Assembly (NCBI RefSeq): GCF_021601385.1
Contig: NZ_BQHO01000007.1
Coordinates: 1 to 64,000, forward strand
Length of the DNA stretch: 64,000 nucleotides
Source: Pseudomonas parasichuanensis
GTDB lineage: Bacteria > Pseudomonadota > Gammaproteobacteria > Pseudomonadales > Pseudomonadaceae
Reading direction: 5' to 3'
The notes beneath the pieces were generated by a model. The model saw nothing but the letters and a program-made list of their open reading frames with translations, had not been told where the DNA came from and made no database searches. The translations under genes were made by a program, and so were the position numbers. Within the stretch, counting starts at the first letter, position 1, and each line of letters begins with the position of its first letter. Below are positions 50,581 through 62,900 of the stretch, piece by piece.

Positions 50581-51621
50581 TTACTTGGCCTGGGCTTCTA
50601 CCTGAGCTTCTACGCGACGGTTAACGGCGCGGCCAGCTTCGGTGGCGTTGTCGGCGACCGGACGGGTCTCACCGTAGCCAACCGAGCTAACACGGCTCGA
50701 TTCGACGCCGTACTGCTGGGTCAGGACTTGCTTGACAGCGCTGGCACGACGCTCGGACAGCTTCTGGTTGTAAGCGTCTGGGCCGACGGAGTCAGTGTGA
50801 CCTTCCACGGTGGTGGTGGTCTGTGGGTACTGCTTCATGAAGTCAGCCAGGTTCTTGATGTCGCCGTAGCTGTTAGGCTTGACGACCGACTTGTCGAAGT
50901 CGAACTTGACGTCCAGCTCAACGCGAACGACTTCGGCAACAGCCGGGCAGCCATCAGCGTCAACGGTAACGTTGGCTGGGGTGTCTGGGCACTTGTCGAC
51001 GTTGTCGCAAACGCCATCGTTGTCGCTGTCGGAGCAGACTTCGGCGACTGGAGCAGGCGCAGGAGCGGCTTTCTGGCCACCGCTGCCACCGAAGTTCAGA
51101 CCCAGACCAACGGTCGGGCCCCACTCGGTGTTGCCGTTGTCGATGTTGTACATGGCTTCGACGCCAGCGCGGGCGAAGAACATGTCGGTGATGTACCACT
51201 TGGCGCCAGCGCCAACGTTGGCGAAGGTGGAGTGGTCACGGCCGCTACGGGTGGCCTGGCCCAGGCTCTCGTGCGCGAAGCCGGCAGAAACGTACGGACG
51301 CAGTGCATCGCCTACGGTACCGAAGTGGTAGGTAGCGTCGAGCTTGGTCTTGGAGCCTTTGATGTCTTTGTTGAAGACTTCACCGCGAGCGTTGTGGGTC
51401 TCGTTGTAGCCCAGGTCCAGGGAGACGTCGTCGGTCAGGAAGTAACCGAGGCGAACACCAGGGTTGGTGCCGTCGTTCTTGAAGTTACGCTCGCTGTCGT
51501 AGAACTGCTTGGTAACGTTACCTTCGATTTCGACCGCGCCTTGGCCTTGAGCCAGAGCGCCGAGCGAAGTCACGGCTACGAGAGAGCCAATGGCCAAGCC
51601 CAAGGTGTTTTTCAATTTCAT
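50581..51621 (-). CDS. oprF: Major outer membrane porin OprF
   Basis: Outer-membrane porin and peptidoglycan anchor. The 346-aa precursor has a signal peptide cut near residue 24 (GALA/QGQ). An N-terminal beta-barrel (about 25-180, ending TVGLGLNFG) is followed by a Pro/Ala hinge and a Cys/Asp-rich loop (CSDSDNDGVCDNVDKCPDTP). The C-terminal OmpA domain has VEGHTDSVGPDAYNQKLSERRA. It is downstream of sigX, the sigma factor known to support oprF transcription in Pseudomonas. Confidence 0.98.
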   Translation of the reverse strand: MKLKNTLGLAIGSLVAVTSLGALAQGQGAVEIEGNVTKQFYDSERNFKNDGTNPGVRLGYFLTDDVSLDLGYNETHNARGEVFNKDIKGSKTKLDATYHFGTVGDALRPYVSAGFAHESLGQATRSGRDHSTFANVGAGAKWYITDMFFARAGVEAMYNIDNGNTEWGPTVGLGLNFGGSGGQKAAPAPAPVAEVCSDSDNDGVCDNVDKCPDTPANVTVDADGCPAVAEVVRVELDVKFDFDKSVVKPNSYGDIKNLADFMKQYPQTTTTVEGHTDSVGPDAYNQKLSERRASAVKQVLTQQYGVESSRVSSVGYGETRPVADNATEAGRAVNRRVEAQVEAQAK

Positions 51622-51731
51622 CCGTTAAATCCCCATCTGGTGATAGTTAAGCAGTCCCACCAAAATCCGGGGGACAACTCGACGGCAAGTCTAGCAGAAC
51701 TTGCCGGTTGGTTAGAGATATTTGAACGCCA

Positions 51732-52322
51732 CTAAGTTTCAGTGAGCCCTGCAAATTTCTCTCTAAGCTTGTCGAGCGCACGCTTGTAGCGCATTTTCGT
51801 GGCACTCAGGCCCATGTGCATGATGTCGGCGATCTCCTGGAATTCCAGCTCTGCGACAAATCGCAGCACCAGGATTTCCCGGTCGATCGGGTTCACATGC
51901 ACCAGCCATTTGTCCAGCCCGCCTTTCTCTTCAGGTTTCGGAGCCTTGTCCTCGGACGCCTCTTCGACAGGGTCCAGGCTCAGGGCATCCATCAACCTGC
52001 GCTTGCGACGCTCCTTGCGGTACTGGGTGATGCATTCGTTGTAGGTGATGCTGTAGAGCCAGGTCTTGAACTTGGATTTACCCTCGAAGTTCTTCAGCCC
52101 GTACAGCACTTTGAGCATCACCTCCTGACAGACATCGTCAGCATCCCGGTCGTTCCCCAGATACCGCGCACACACGTTGAACAGCGTGCGCTGATAGCGC
52201 CTCATGAGCTCCTCATAGGCGCGGGTAACGTGAAACAGCTCCTCATGCGAACGCGCCACCAACTCCTCGTCGGTGAGCTCCCGGGGGTCATAGCGCATGG
52301 GCGGCAAATGAACTTTATTCAA
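51732..52322 (-). CDS. sigX: ECF sigma factor SigX
   Basis: Extracytoplasmic-function sigma factor controlling oprF and envelope/lipid genes. Region 2 is RTLFNVCARYLGNDRDADDVCQEVMLKVLYGLKNF and region 4 is VNPIDREILVLRFVAELEFQEIADIMHMGLSATKMRYKRALDKL. I favour the TTG at 52322 (giving MNKVHLPPMRYDPREL and 196 aa) because it has the length I recall for P. aeruginosa SigX with the same NK...RYDPREL spacing. An ATG at 52298 is the alternative, and neither start has a clear Shine-Dalgarno. Confidence 0.9.
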   Translation of the reverse strand: MNKVHLPPMRYDPRELTDEELVARSHEELFHVTRAYEELMRRYQRTLFNVCARYLGNDRDADDVCQEVMLKVLYGLKNFEGKSKFKTWLYSITYNECITQYRKERRKRRLMDALSLDPVEEASEDKAPKPEEKGGLDKWLVHVNPIDREILVLRFVAELEFQEIADIMHMGLSATKMRYKRALDKLREKFAGLTET

Positions 52323-52411
52323 TGCGGATCTGGCCGACAGTCGGGTCAATGTCGCCGCTCAGCCCCTAGGGCCGATTTTCGCGGCGGCATACATTAACAG
52401 CTTTTGTGCGG

Positions 52412-53236
52412 TTAGCGGCTATTCACGCGCTGCTCGAGCAGCTCGCGATTAGACAACGACACCAGTTCGCCATCATCGGTCAGCAGCGTCGTCTTGACGG
52501 TGCCGATCTCTTCGATGTGCCCTTCAACCTCTCCAATCCGCACCTGCTGGCCGACCTGATAGAGTTCGCGCACGTAGATTCCGGCAAGAATCTGCCCGGC
52601 GATTTCACGGCTGCCGAGGCCCATGGCCAATGCAATTGCCAGACCAACGGTAATCAGGCCGATGACGATCACATGGTTGAGCAGGTCGGTCTTGACCTCC
52701 AACTGGCTGATCGCCACCGAGATACTGATGATGATCACCAGGCCCTGTGCTATCCGCCCCACGCCAGCGGCATACTCCAGGCCAATGCCTTCGGCGGCGC
52801 CCCGCACCAGGCCGTTGACCAGCTGTGCCAACAGCACACCGGCCAGCAGCACCAGCGCCGCGCCGAACACCTTGGGCAGGTACAGGGCAAGCATGTCGAG
52901 GGTCGCCGAGACCCGCTCAAGGCCTAGCGATTCCGCGGCCGAGACCAGGAAGATCAACAGCACGAACCAGTAGACGATCTTGCCGACCAACGTCGAGATC
53001 GGCACCTGAATGCCTGCCCGGGCGAGGATCTTGGTCAGCCCGGTACCGCTCATCAGGCGATCCAGGCCAAATTTGGCCAGTAGCTTGGACAGCAGTGTGT
53101 CGAGCAGCTTCGCCACGACGAAGCCCAGCAACACCACCACCAGCGCCCCGAACAAGTTGGGGATGAAGTTCGCCACCTTGGTCCAAAGGGCAGTCATGGC
53201 GGTGACCAGACTCTGGGTCCAGAGATCGAGTTCCAT
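52412..53236 (-). CDS. cmpX: MscS-like small-conductance mechanosensitive channel CmpX
   Basis: A 274-aa inner-membrane protein with TM helices at about 20-42, 85-105, 122-150 and 158-210, followed by an MscS-type beta domain (VRELYQVGQQVRIGEVEGHIEEIGTVKTTLLTDDGELVSLSN). Start at the ATG 53236 (MELDLWTQSLVTAMTALW); a TTG two codons upstream is less likely. It lies just upstream of sigX, as elsewhere in Pseudomonas, where CmpX influences SigX activity and membrane homeostasis. Confidence 0.92.
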   Translation of the reverse strand: MELDLWTQSLVTAMTALWTKVANFIPNLFGALVVVLLGFVVAKLLDTLLSKLLAKFGLDRLMSGTGLTKILARAGIQVPISTLVGKIVYWFVLLIFLVSAAESLGLERVSATLDMLALYLPKVFGAALVLLAGVLLAQLVNGLVRGAAEGIGLEYAAGVGRIAQGLVIIISISVAISQLEVKTDLLNHVIVIGLITVGLAIALAMGLGSREIAGQILAGIYVRELYQVGQQVRIGEVEGHIEEIGTVKTTLLTDDGELVSLSNRELLEQRVNSR

Positions 53237-53238
53237 AT

Positions 53239-53502
53239 TCAATCGGCCTTATCTACGTTTCTGCCGGCGGCAGGATTGCGGGTGGCATTGCGACGCACCG
53301 GCGCGACATGCGCCGAGCCATTGTTGACAGCGATCATCAGCGCCTGGCTCCAGCGGCCGAGCAGGCTGAACAGATCGCCCGCGCCGACCTGGCGGTTGGC
53401 GGTCTTGAGCACGCGACCCAGGCAGGCGGCGTCGTCGCGCTCCTGGCCGGAGGGTGACGCCTTGAGCAGGTCACGCAGGGATTCTTCAAACGGATCGTGC
53501 AT
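53239..53502 (-). CDS. cfrX: Small protein CfrX of the sigX-cmpX locus
   Basis: An 87-aa protein of unknown biochemical function, starting MHDPFEESLRDLLKASPSG at the ATG 53502, which has GAGGTG upstream. It has helical segments and a basic C-terminus (APVRRNATRNPAAGRNVD). It lies 2 nt upstream of cmpX and is expected to be co-transcribed with it. The name rests on position next to cmpX-sigX. Confidence 0.8.
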   Translation of the reverse strand: MHDPFEESLRDLLKASPSGQERDDAACLGRVLKTANRQVGAGDLFSLLGRWSQALMIAVNNGSAHVAPVRRNATRNPAAGRNVDKAD

Positions 53503-53608
53503 GGGCACCTCGCGCAGTGTCAGTCAAAGACGAGAGCTGCGGGCGATGGGTCACACAGGGACGTGGGACGAATGTTTCAGAATGAGAACAGTGCAGGTCA
53601 AACGCCAT

Positions 53609-54604
53609 CTAGACCCACCGCAACTTGCGGAACAACAGCCACTGCGCCACCGCCAGGCCCAGCACGATCAAGCTGGCGAACAGGAAGCCATAGGGGCTGC
53701 TCGAACCCGGTATGCCGCCAACGTTGATGCCCAGCAGGCCAGTGATGAAACTCATGGGCAGGAAGATGCAGGTAATGATGCCGAAGCGGTACATGGTCCG
53801 GTTCATCCGTTCGCTGCGGCGTCGGTCCTCGCTTTCCAGCACCAGGGCGGCGCGCTCACGGGCCAGCTCGAGCTCTTCGAGGTAGCGGATCAGGCTGTTG
53901 TTGAGCTCGTTCCAGTAATCGCTGTCGGGGTCGGCGAACCAGCTGCACTTGTTGCGCGACAACTGCGCGTAGATATCCCGCTGTGGCGCCAGGAAGCGGC
54001 GCAGGCCGGCGGCACGTCGACGGATCTGCTGCAGGCTGCCCTGCTCGGGGGCATACCGTTCGTCGGCTTCCACCTTCTCCTCTTCGAGATCGACCGCCTC
54101 GGACAGGTCGCTGACCAGCGCCTGGACCTTCTCGGTGAGCAACTCGCCCATCAGCAGCAACAGCTCGGATGCCGACTTCGGCCCCCTGCCCTCATCCAGC
54201 TGCTGAAGCACCTCGTCGCTGGCACGCAGCGGCCGCAGGCGCAGCGAGATGACCCGCCGCGCCTCGGCGAAAATGCGCACCGAAACCATGTCCTCAGGCT
54301 CGGCACCCGGGTTGAGGTTGACCCCGCGCAGGAACAGCAGCATCTGCTCGTTGGCCAACTGCAGCAGGCGCGGCCGGGTATTCTCCTCCAACAGCAGATC
54401 GCAGGCGAACTCGCTCAGGCCACTGTCGTGCAGCAGCCAGGTGCGGGTTTGCGGGTGGCTGCGATCCCAATGCAGCCACAGGCTCTCCAGAGGCTGCAGC
54501 TGCAAATCGTCCAGCTCGGTACGGGCTATCGAGCGCGCGCCGCCTTTGCCATCGAGCACCAGGGCATGCACCAGGCCCCACTGCGCGTTGTCTTCCTCGA
54601 ACAT
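53609..54604 (-). CDS. zntB: CorA-family zinc transporter (ZntB type)
   Basis: A 331-aa CorA/ZntB transporter with a large cytoplasmic N-terminal funnel (about 1-260, including the long helix EAVDLEEEKVEADERYAPEQGSL) and two C-terminal transmembrane helices. The signature is GIN in GLLGINVGGIPGS rather than GMN, which favours the ZntB branch. The start is the ATG at 54604 with GGAGC upstream. Zn versus Mg specificity cannot be settled from sequence. Confidence 0.85.
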   Translation of the reverse strand: MFEEDNAQWGLVHALVLDGKGGARSIARTELDDLQLQPLESLWLHWDRSHPQTRTWLLHDSGLSEFACDLLLEENTRPRLLQLANEQMLLFLRGVNLNPGAEPEDMVSVRIFAEARRVISLRLRPLRASDEVLQQLDEGRGPKSASELLLLMGELLTEKVQALVSDLSEAVDLEEEKVEADERYAPEQGSLQQIRRRAAGLRRFLAPQRDIYAQLSRNKCSWFADPDSDYWNELNNSLIRYLEELELARERAALVLESEDRRRSERMNRTMYRFGIITCIFLPMSFITGLLGINVGGIPGSSSPYGFLFASLIVLGLAVAQWLLFRKLRWV

Positions 54605-54631
54605 CAAAGCTCCATCAGCGCGCGCCGCGCG

Positions 54632-55123
54632 TCACTCGGGCATCTTCAGCGGGCTTGGCGAGACGATGACGCCATTGTTGTCGGCGTACACATATTCGCC
54701 CGGGCGGAAGGTCACCCCGGCGAAGGTCACCGCGACGTTAAGGTCGCCAATGCCGCGCTTGTCGGTCTTCATCGGGTGGCTGGCCAGGGCCTGCACACCC
54801 ACGTCGGTCTGCACCAGCACGTCGACATCGCGCACACAGCCATAGATCACCAGGCCCTCCCAACCGCTCTTCGCCGCCTTCTCGGCGAGCATGTCGCCCA
54901 GCAACGCGCGGCGCAGCGAACCACCGCCATCGACCACCAGCACCTTGCCCTTGCCATCGAGCTCGACCTGCTCCTTGACCAGCGAGTTGTCCTCGAAACA
55001 CTTGATGGTGACGATCTGGCCGCCGAACGAGTCGCGGCCGCCGAAGTTGCTGAACATCGGTTCGAGCACCTGGACGAGGTCAGGGTAGGCGTCGCACAGG
55101 TCGGGCGTTACGTAATGCTGCAT
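54632..55123 (-). CDS. rraA: RraA-family protein (RNase E inhibitor-like / HMG aldolase-like)
   Basis: A 163-aa RraA-fold protein: [35 protein letters not shown], the glycine-rich [28 protein letters not shown] and [14 protein letters not shown]. Some members inhibit RNase E; others with the R-x20-D motif are aldolases for 4-hydroxy-4-methyl-2-oxoglutarate. The G-x3-L-x20-R-D residues are present here, so both roles remain open. It is 27 nt from zntB on the same strand. Confidence 0.9.
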   Translation of the reverse strand: MQHYVTPDLCDAYPDLVQVLEPMFSNFGGRDSFGGQIVTIKCFEDNSLVKEQVELDGKGKVLVVDGGGSLRRALLGDMLAEKAAKSGWEGLVIYGCVRDVDVLVQTDVGVQALASHPMKTDKRGIGDLNVAVTFAGVTFRPGEYVYADNNGVIVSPSPLKMPE

Positions 55124-55209
55124 GGGAAACTCCTGTCAGTCACAACGAAAGCGGATGTGGGATCAAGGCTACACCGTGGAAGGCATGGCAGTCATCCGGG
55201 ACCGGGCAG

Positions 55210-56208
55210 TCAGTTTATCGCTGGCTGCGCCGGCTCTGCCGCCACCGTCGACTCATGCACTGGCACCCGCGGATCGCGCAACCAGCGCGCTACCAGCGGC
55301 CACACCTGGGCCTGCGCCGCCTTGCTGACCAGCATGTCGACGTGCCCGAAAGCCTCGAAGCCCTCTTCCCGCCCCAGGCGCAGAAACTGCTTGCTGTCAC
55401 CGCCCAACTGCTCGAACAGCTTGCGGCAAGCCCACACCGGGTCCTGGAAATCGCCTGCCCCGGCTACGGCCAGCACCGGAACGTCAACCTCGGTCAACCC
55501 CGCCCACCAGTCGCGATCCTTGTCGCCGAAACGGCCGAACAGGCCATTCCAGCGCAGGCTTTCCAGGGCCAGGCCGATCGGTTCGTCTTCCGGACCACGC
55601 TTGAGCCTCGAACCGCTGATCTGGGCAAAGCGCTTAAGCAGCAACTTCGCCCCCCACGCCACCGGCGGCACCTTCAGCGGCCAGTACACGCGGCTGACCT
55701 GGGCGCCGAAGAAGGCCGCGCTGGCCACCTGCTCGCAGGCCAGGTAGCCACTGCCCAGCGCAGCGGCCAGGGTTGTGCCGCCCAGGGAATGGCCCAGCCA
55801 GTGCGGCGCTTGCCCGGTTTGCTCCTGAACGAAAGCCCCGATCACCGGCAGGTCATAGCGGGCATAGTCGGCCACACGGTTCTGGCGCCAGTCGCGGTTG
55901 CGGGGCGACAGGCCATGGCCGCGCATCTCCGGGATCCATACATCGAAACCGGCGCGGGCAAGGTAGGCGCCCAGGCCGATGCCCTTGGGCGAGTACCAAA
56001 AGCGCCGATTGGAAAAACTGCCGTGCAGGAGGATGACCGGCACGCCCTGGGCACGCCCCTGGTCGGCCAGGCCCAGGCGAGTGACGGCCAACTCGACGCT
56101 CAAATCGGGGCTGTTGCCTGCCTTGATCCGGTAGACGTCTTCGCTGAGGTCGCCGCGGCGCTCGGCACTGAGCAACGCGACGGGAAATTGGGTGCTGCTG
56201 CTTTGCAT
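55210..56208 (-). CDS. Alpha/beta hydrolase
   Basis: A 332-aa alpha/beta-fold hydrolase with an oxyanion segment VILLHGSFSNRRFW, the nucleophile elbow GHSLGG (Ser within HWLGHSLGGTT), an acidic residue region VPVLAVAGAGDFQDPV and a late His in GFEAFGHVDML. There is no signal peptide. Substrate is unknown. It lies between rraA and ppsA on the same strand, separated from ppsA by a REP pair. Confidence 0.85.
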   Translation of the reverse strand: MQSSSTQFPVALLSAERRGDLSEDVYRIKAGNSPDLSVELAVTRLGLADQGRAQGVPVILLHGSFSNRRFWYSPKGIGLGAYLARAGFDVWIPEMRGHGLSPRNRDWRQNRVADYARYDLPVIGAFVQEQTGQAPHWLGHSLGGTTLAAALGSGYLACEQVASAAFFGAQVSRVYWPLKVPPVAWGAKLLLKRFAQISGSRLKRGPEDEPIGLALESLRWNGLFGRFGDKDRDWWAGLTEVDVPVLAVAGAGDFQDPVWACRKLFEQLGGDSKQFLRLGREEGFEAFGHVDMLVSKAAQAQVWPLVARWLRDPRVPVHESTVAAEPAQPAIN

Positions 56209-56236
56209 GGCTTCACAAATTCAGTGGATATGAAAC

Positions 56237-56326
56237 GTGGGAGCGGGCTTGGCCCGCGACAGTGACAGATCGGACGACAGGGTTGTCCTTGCTGGCGCTG
56301 TCGCGGGACAAGCCCGCTCCTACAGG
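56237..56326. repeat. REP pair between ppsA and the hydrolase gene
   Basis: GTGGGAGCGGGCTTGGCCCGCGACAG and its inverted partner CTGTCGCGGGACAAGCCCGCTCCTAC, members of the GGGAGCGGGCTTG family with slightly diverged cores, 39 nt downstream of the ppsA stop. Confidence 0.85.
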
Positions 56327-56366
56327 TGCGATGCGCGGATGCCAGGGCACCCGCGCACTCACCGCA

Positions 56367-58742
<2,376 letters not shown>

Positions 58743-58924
58743 GGTGATCTCTCCACTAACTGTATTGGAAAAGCTCAAGGGCGCCCGCCTGTCTGCTCTG
58801 CGACTGGGCCGGGACGCTTGTGGCCTGGACCTGGAAAATAAGTGAGAATGCCGAGCAACCGCGTTCGGCAAACCGAACCTATCATATCCAGAAATCTTCG
58901 GCAGCTTAAGGCCCCCAGGTGCAA

Positions 58925-59743
58925 ATGAAACGAACCGCGTTTTTCATCTCCGACGGTACCGGCATCACTGCAGAAACGTTGGGGCAGAGCCTGCTCGCAC
59001 AATTCGAGAGCATTCCGTTCAATAAATTCACCCGCCCCTACATCGATACGCTGGACAAGGCCCGGGCCATGGTCCAGCAAATCAACGCGGCGGCCGAGCG
59101 TGACGGGGTTCGCCCGATCATCTTCGACACCATCGTCAACCAGGACATCCGCGAAGTCATGGCCACGTCCAATGGCTTCATGATCGACATCTTTTCGACG
59201 TTTTTATCCCCGCTCGAGCAGGAATTGACTGCCCACTCGTCGTATTCCGTGGGTAAATCCCACTCGATCGGCGGCAATTCCAACTACATGGAGCGTATCG
59301 AGGCGGTCAACTTCGCCCTCGACAACGACGACGGCGCACGCACCCATTACTACGACAAGGCCGACCTGATCCTGGTGGGCGTGTCCCGCTGCGGCAAGAC
59401 CCCAACCTGCCTGTACATGGCCATGCAGTTCGGCATTCGCGCCGCCAACTACCCGCTCACCGAGGACGACATGGAGCGCCTGCAGTTGCCGGCGGTGCTG
59501 AAAAAGCACCACAACAAGCTGTTCGGCCTGACCATCGACCCCGACCGCCTGACTGCCATCCGCCACGAGCGCAAGCCCAACAGCCGCTATTCGAGCTTCG
59601 CCCAGTGCGAGTTCGAGGTGCGCGAAGTGGAAAACCTGTTCCGCCGGGAGAACATTCCCAACATCAACTCCACGCATTTTTCGGTGGAAGAGATTTCGGC
59701 GAAGATCCTGGTGGAGAAAGGGGTGGAGCGACGCTTCAAGTAA
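58925..59743 (+). CDS. ppsR: PEP synthase regulatory protein (kinase/pyrophosphorylase, DUF299)
   Basis: A 272-aa PSRP-family protein that inactivates PEP synthase by ADP-dependent phosphorylation and reactivates it by phosphate-dependent removal. Signatures are [22 protein letters not shown], the P-loop-like [27 protein letters not shown], and a C-terminal [16 protein letters not shown] use the ATG at 58925 with AGGTG just upstream; a GTG lies two codons earlier. It is divergent from ppsA across 182 nt. Confidence 0.94.
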   Translation: MKRTAFFISDGTGITAETLGQSLLAQFESIPFNKFTRPYIDTLDKARAMVQQINAAAERDGVRPIIFDTIVNQDIREVMATSNGFMIDIFSTFLSPLEQELTAHSSYSVGKSHSIGGNSNYMERIEAVNFALDNDDGARTHYYDKADLILVGVSRCGKTPTCLYMAMQFGIRAANYPLTEDDMERLQLPAVLKKHHNKLFGLTIDPDRLTAIRHERKPNSRYSSFAQCEFEVREVENLFRRENIPNINSTHFSVEEISAKILVEKGVERRFK

Positions 59744-59766
59744 CACCTGTATTTGCCATCTCGCCC

Positions 59767-59885
59767 CTGTAGGAGCGGCCTTGTGCCGCGAAAGGGCTGC
59801 GCAGCAGCCCCGGCAATTTATGTTGAAACGCATGAACCTGGGGCCGCTGCGCAGCCCTTTCGCGGCACAAGGCCGCTCCTACAGG
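59767..59885. repeat. Inverted pair of REP palindromes
   Basis: CTGTAGGAGCGGCCTTGTGCCGCGAAAGGGCTGCGCAG and its near-perfect complement at the right end. It lies between the convergent genes ppsR and gdhB, directly before a strong terminator. Confidence 0.9.
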
Positions 59886-59904
59886 GATCGCGCCAGTGAA
59901 CATG

Positions 59905-59937
59905 AAAAAGCCCCGGCATCACTGCCGGGGCTTTTTT
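59905..59937. terminator. Bidirectional rho-independent terminator
   Basis: AAAAAGCCCCGGCA (59905-59918), loop TCAC, TGCCGGGGCTTTTT (59923-59936). The stem is GC-rich with A and T runs at either side, so it serves both ppsR and the convergent glutamate dehydrogenase gene. Confidence 0.92.
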
Positions 59938-59953
59938 CATTTCAGCGCAGGGC

Positions 59954-62900
59954 TCAGGACGGAATCACCGCCGCCTGCCCGCTCATTGCCAGGTCGACCA
60001 GCTCGCGGTTGGCCACCGCGTACATCGCATAGTCGGTACCGGTGGCGTTGCGCAGGTCGTCGAGCATGGCGCGCCAGCGCTCCACCATCACCCGGTGCTG
60101 CTCGCACCACAGGGCCACACGGGCGTCCATGTCGTCCGGCGCATCGGCCATCTGCAAGACCGAGATGGTGATCGCCCGCTGCTGCAGGTCGATGTCATCA
60201 CGGAACGCTTCGCGGGCCAGCGCCTGCCAGTTGTTTTCCACCGGCAGGTTGCTGATTTCCTGCAGGTACCAGGTCAGGTCCAGCGAGCTGCCCACGGCGA
60301 AGAACGCCTTGGCCACCTGCGCAGGATCATGCCCGGTCACGTCGGACGCCTCGATGATCGGCAGCAGGGTGTACAGGTGCGTGGTGCCAGCGACCATGCG
60401 CGCCAGCAGCTCCGGCACACCGGCTTCGACGAAGCCCTGGTAACGGATCATCCAGCGCTCGCGGGTCGGGCCTTCGAGCAGTTCGTCGAGCTTGAGCCCC
60501 AGCTGGGCGATCTTCGGCCCGAAGTGGGCGACGTCACGGCCAGCATCCTGCTCGTTACGGCGGCTACGCAGGAACCAGCGGGTGGCGCGGCGGCCCAGGC
60601 GCATCAGTTCGTCCATCAGGGTCAGCTGGATCTCGGCCGGCACCTGGTAGTCCAGGGCCTCGATCTGGCGGAACCAGTGCGGCAGGTGGAAGATGTCGCG
60701 CACGATCACGTAGGCGCCAGCCACGTTGGCCGGGCTCATGCCGGTGGACTCCTTCAGGCGCTGCACGAAGGTGATGCCCATGTTGTTGACCAGGTCGTTG
60801 GCGATCTGGGTGCTGACGATCTCGCGTTTCAGGCGATGGCCGCGCATGGAATCGGCGTACTTGGTCACCAGCGACGGCGGGAACGCCGTCTCCATGTCGC
60901 GGGTGAGGTAGTCGTCGTCGGGCACCAGCGACTTGAGCAGTTGTTCCTTGAGGTCGATCTTGCTGTACGAGATCAGCACCGACAGCTCGGCGCGGGTCAG
61001 GCCCTGGCCTGCGGCCAGGCGCTCGGCCAACTGCTCTTCGCTCGGCAGGAACTCGATGGCACGGTCCAGCTTGCCACGGGCCTCGAGGTCGGCCATCAGG
61101 CGCTTGTACTCGGCAATCCGCTCGCGGGCGCGGCGCGCGGCCAGCGACAGCGCTTGCGTCTGCTTGTAGTTGTTGCCCAGCACCAGCCCGGCCACTTCGT
61201 CGGTCATGCTGCCCAGCAGCTGGTTACGCTGCTTCTCGGTCATGTCGCCGGCCTGCACCACTTCGTTGAGCAGGATCTTGATGTTGACCTCGTGGTCGGA
61301 GCAGTCCACGCCCCCGGCGTTGTCGATGAAGTCGGTGTTGGTGGCGCCGCCATTGAGGCCGAACTCGACACGGCCCAGCTGGGTCATGCCCAGGTTGCCG
61401 CCCTCGCCCACCACCTTGCAGCGCAGTTCGTTGCCGTTGACGCGCAGGGCGTCGTTGGCCTTGTCGCCGACATCGGCGTGGCTTTCGCTGCTGGCCTTGA
61501 CGTAGGTGCCAATACCGCCGTTCCACAGCAGGTCGACCGGCGCCTGCAGCAGGGCATGCAGCAGTTCGGTCGGGGTCAGGCGGTCGGCTTCGATGGCGAA
61601 GCGTTCCTTCATCTGCGGGCTGATGGCGATGCTCTTGGCACTGCGCGGGAAGATCCCGCCGCCTTCGGACATGATGCTGGTGTCGTAGTCGCTCCAGGCC
61701 GAGCGCGGCAGGTCGAACAGGCGCTTGCGCTCGACGAAGCTGGTGGCCGGGTCCGGGTTCGGGTCGATGAAGATGTGCAGGTGGTTGAACGCGGCCACCA
61801 GCTGCAGTTTTTCCGACATCAGCAGGCCGTTGCCGAACACGTCACCGGCCATGTCGCCGACACCCACCACGGTGATCGGGTCTTCCTGCACGTTGATGCC
61901 ACGCTCGCGGAAGTGGCGCTGTACGCCCACCCACGCGCCACGTGCGGTGATGCCCATCTTCTTGTGGTCATAGCCGGCCGAGCCGCCCGAGGCGAACGCA
62001 TCGCCCAGCCAGAAACCGTAGTCGATGGCGATGCCGTTGGCGATGTCGGAGAAGGTCGCGGTGCCTTTGTCGGCAGCGACGACCAGGTACGGGTCGTCGT
62101 CATCGTGACGCACCACGTTCGACGGCGGCACCACGCCACCGTCCTTGAGGTTGTCGGTGATGTCGAGCAGGCCGGAGATGAAGATGCGATAGCACGCCAC
62201 GCCTTCGGCGGCGATCTCGTCACGGCTGCCGCCCAGCGGCAAGCGACGCGGCAGGAAGCCGCCCTTGGCACCCACCGGCACGATCACCGAGTTTTTCACC
62301 TGCTGCGCCTTGACCAGGCCCAGCACTTCGGTGCGGAAGTCTTCTTCGCGGTCCGACCAGCGCAGGCCGCCACGGGCAACGTTGCCGAAGCGCAGGTGCA
62401 CGCCCTCGACCCGCGGTGAATAGACGAATATCTCGAATTTGGGTACCGGTTTGGGCAGCTCGGGGATCAGCTTGGGGTTGAACTTGAAGCTGAAGTACGA
62501 CTTGTTCTGGCCGTTGGCATCCGGCTGGTAGAAGTTGGTGCGCAGGGTGGCCTTGATCAGGTCCAGGTAGCGCCGCAGGATGCGGTCCTCGTTGAGCACC
62601 TGCACGTCGTCCAGGGCGGTAAGGATCGCCTGCTCCAGGCGCTGCTGCTTGTCGTCGAGGTCGTCCTGGGTGAGTTTGCGCGCCAGGTAGAAGCGGGTCT
62701 TGAACAACCGGGTCAGCTCGCGGGCGATGTCGGTGTGGTTGTTCAGGGTGCTGGCGATGTAACCCAGGTCGAAGCCCAGGCGGATCTGCTTCAGGTACCG
62801 GGCATAGGCGCGCAGCAGCGCCACGTCGCGCCACGGCAAGCCGGCGGTCAGTACCAGGCGGTTGAAGGCGTCGTTCTCGGCGTCGCCCTTGACGATGTGG

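Noticed and set aside
53276-55747. An 823-codon plus-strand open frame opposite cfrX, zntB, rraA and the hydrolase
   Set aside because: It crosses four real minus-strand genes and their gaps, including start and stop regions, with no domain.
60095-62419. A 774-codon plus-strand open frame opposite gdhB
   Set aside because: It is antisense to the conserved glutamate dehydrogenase core; no ribosome binding site or domain.
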